Part shown: positions 15,322 through 15,754 of the stretch, one piece after another | Layout of the letters: each line of letters begins with the position of its first letter | Numbering within the stretch: position 1 is the first letter of the stretch | Source of the DNA: Desulfobacteraceae bacterium | Lineage (GTDB): Bacteria; Desulfobacterota; DSM-4660; Desulfatiglandales; JALVMZ01 | DNA: 15,754 bases | Assembly (NCBI GenBank): GCA_027032655.1 | Contig: JALVMZ010000208.1 | Coordinates: 1-15,754 of the forward strand | Direction of reading: 5' to 3' | The notes under the pieces: model-generated | What the model was told of the DNA's origin: nothing | Database searches by the model: none | Seen by the model: the letters and a program-made list of their open reading frames with translations, nothing else | Position numbers and translations under genes: made by a program

Positions 15322-15612
15322 CTATTTTTTCTTAAAAAGCGCCTCCAGTTTTGCCTTTGCCTCTTTTACCCTATCATTTCCAGCAGGTAAAGGGGAAGAA
15401 TCATCTTTAAGGCGGAAATAATCACAAAAATTTGCCCTCTCTTTATCCACAATCCTATCAGCCATAACCTCTTTGCATTCATTGTAGGCTGAAGGATCAT
15501 AAAAGGCACAGTTTTTACAGCATCTGATATCACGCCCGCATCCAGGACAGACATCATTCCTGCTTACAGGTGGATCAATATTAATCTCCTGTTTACAAAA
15601 TGCACATATCAT
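15322..15612 (-). CDS. Small multi-Cys protein upstream of moxR
   Basis: The 96-residue product has C3-x2-C6, C22-x2-C25, C31, C32, C35, C46 and C63, a likely double zinc ribbon or metal-binding fold, and a charged Lys/Glu-rich C-terminal helix (about 80-96). The segment around NCAFYDPSAYNEC (34-46) and D-K-E-R-A-N-F-C-D-Y-F (56-66) looks like a conserved uncharacterised family often seen in Desulfobacterota- and Nitrospirota-type genomes; I recognise the pattern but not a function. The ATG at 15612 has AGAGGGG eight bases upstream; a TTG at 15648 in frame is less likely. It is the first gene of the MoxR-VWA operon and is divergent from the archease gene, 77 bases away. It may be an accessory factor of that ATPase, by position only. 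Confidence 0.75.
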   Translation of the reverse strand: MICAFCKQEINIDPPVSRNDVCPGCGRDIRCCKNCAFYDPSAYNECKEVMADRIVDKERANFCDYFRLKDDSSPLPAGNDRVKEAKAKLEALFKKK

Positions 15613-15641
15613 GACTAACACCCCTCTAGTTAATGTTAATT

Positions 15642-15670
15642 TTGACAATACATGGACTAATAATTACAAT
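15642..15670 (+). promoter_or_regulatory. Strong sigma70-type promoter for the archease gene
   Basis: TTGACA at 15642-15647 and TACAAT at 15665-15670 are exactly 17 bases apart; the -35 is perfect and the -10 has five of six matches. Transcription would start near 15677, leaving a leader of only about 13 bases. Confidence 0.65.
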
Positions 15671-15689
15671 ATCTTTAAAAGGCTGCACA

Positions 15690-15754
15690 ATGGAACCGAA
15701 ATTTGAAATAATAGACCATACTGCTGACCTGGGTATCAGGGTATCTGGAAAAAC
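15690..15754 (+). CDS. Archease, 3' truncated by the window edge
   Basis: Only 21 codons are present: MEPKFEIIDHTADLGIRVSG. The phrase F-E-x-I-D-H-T-A-D-x-G-I-x-V-x-G is the signature start of the archease family, which activates and turns over the RtcB RNA ligase in tRNA splicing and RNA repair. AAAGG (15678-15682) stands seven bases before the ATG, and a strong promoter lies just upstream, so this start is secure. The Asp in HTAD is the family metal-binding residue. The gene is divergent from the Cys-rich/MoxR/VWA operon. An rtcB gene is predicted to follow, outside the window; the identification rests on a short but distinctive stretch. Confidence 0.85.
   Translation, partial: MEPKFEIIDHTADLGIRVSGK

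Noticed and set aside
1..15754. CRISPR arrays, tRNA or rRNA genes, insertion sequences and phage genes
   Set aside because: No regularly spaced direct repeats, cloverleaf or conserved rRNA stretch, and no transposase or phage protein was found on either strand.

Overview
The window is AT-rich, bacterial, and tightly packed with genes. A LolA lipoprotein carrier, a TatA subunit and a Spy/CpxP-like periplasmic protein point to a diderm (Gram-negative-type) cell. RNase J in a run with FtsK and LolA, a cobalamin-type radical SAM enzyme, a MoxR/VWA pair, an archease and two TPR-bearing membrane proteins fit an anaerobic or deep-branching lineage such as Desulfobacterota, Nitrospirota or a related uncultured phylum. 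That placement is inference from gene content, not from a marker phylogeny. No tRNA, rRNA, CRISPR array, transposase or phage gene was seen.

Layout. 1-1053: the 3' part of a radical SAM gene resembling RiPP-maturation enzymes, cut by the window edge. 1054-1584: a 531-base gap holding a GC-rich cluster of inverted repeats (1251-1530) and a possible upstream promoter. 1585-4852: a long-chain acyl-CoA synthetase, then a membrane protein with an N-terminal B-box-like zinc finger and C-terminal TPR-like helices. 4865-6346 (minus): a rhomboid protease with a C-terminal TPR region, converging on the previous gene. 6505-7092: a small Cys-rich protein and tatA. 7089-7505 (minus): ssb, its stop overlapping that of tatA. 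7678-12251: rnj, ftsK and lolA, probably one transcription unit. 12252-12623: a 372-base gap with what looks like a frameshifted gene remnant on the minus strand and a promoter for the next gene. 12624-13166: a secreted Spy/CpxP-like protein with a His-rich tail. 13202-15612 (minus): an operon of a small multi-Cys protein, a MoxR AAA+ ATPase and a VWA (CoxE-type) protein. 15690-15754: the first 21 codons of an archease gene behind a strong sigma70-type promoter.

Functions. rnj-ftsK-lolA combines RNA turnover, chromosome segregation and lipoprotein sorting, and is a housekeeping block. MoxR and the VWA protein should act together as a chaperone or metal-insertion machine on an unidentified client. 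The archease start predicts an RtcB RNA ligase or related RNA gene just beyond the right edge. The least explained parts are the inverted-repeat cluster at 1251-1530, the convergent pair of membrane-plus-TPR proteins (B-box/TPR and rhomboid/TPR), the gene remnant at 12248-12509, and the widened cysteine spacing of the radical SAM motif at the left edge. I found no clearly new multi-gene system; the findings are leads of modest strength.
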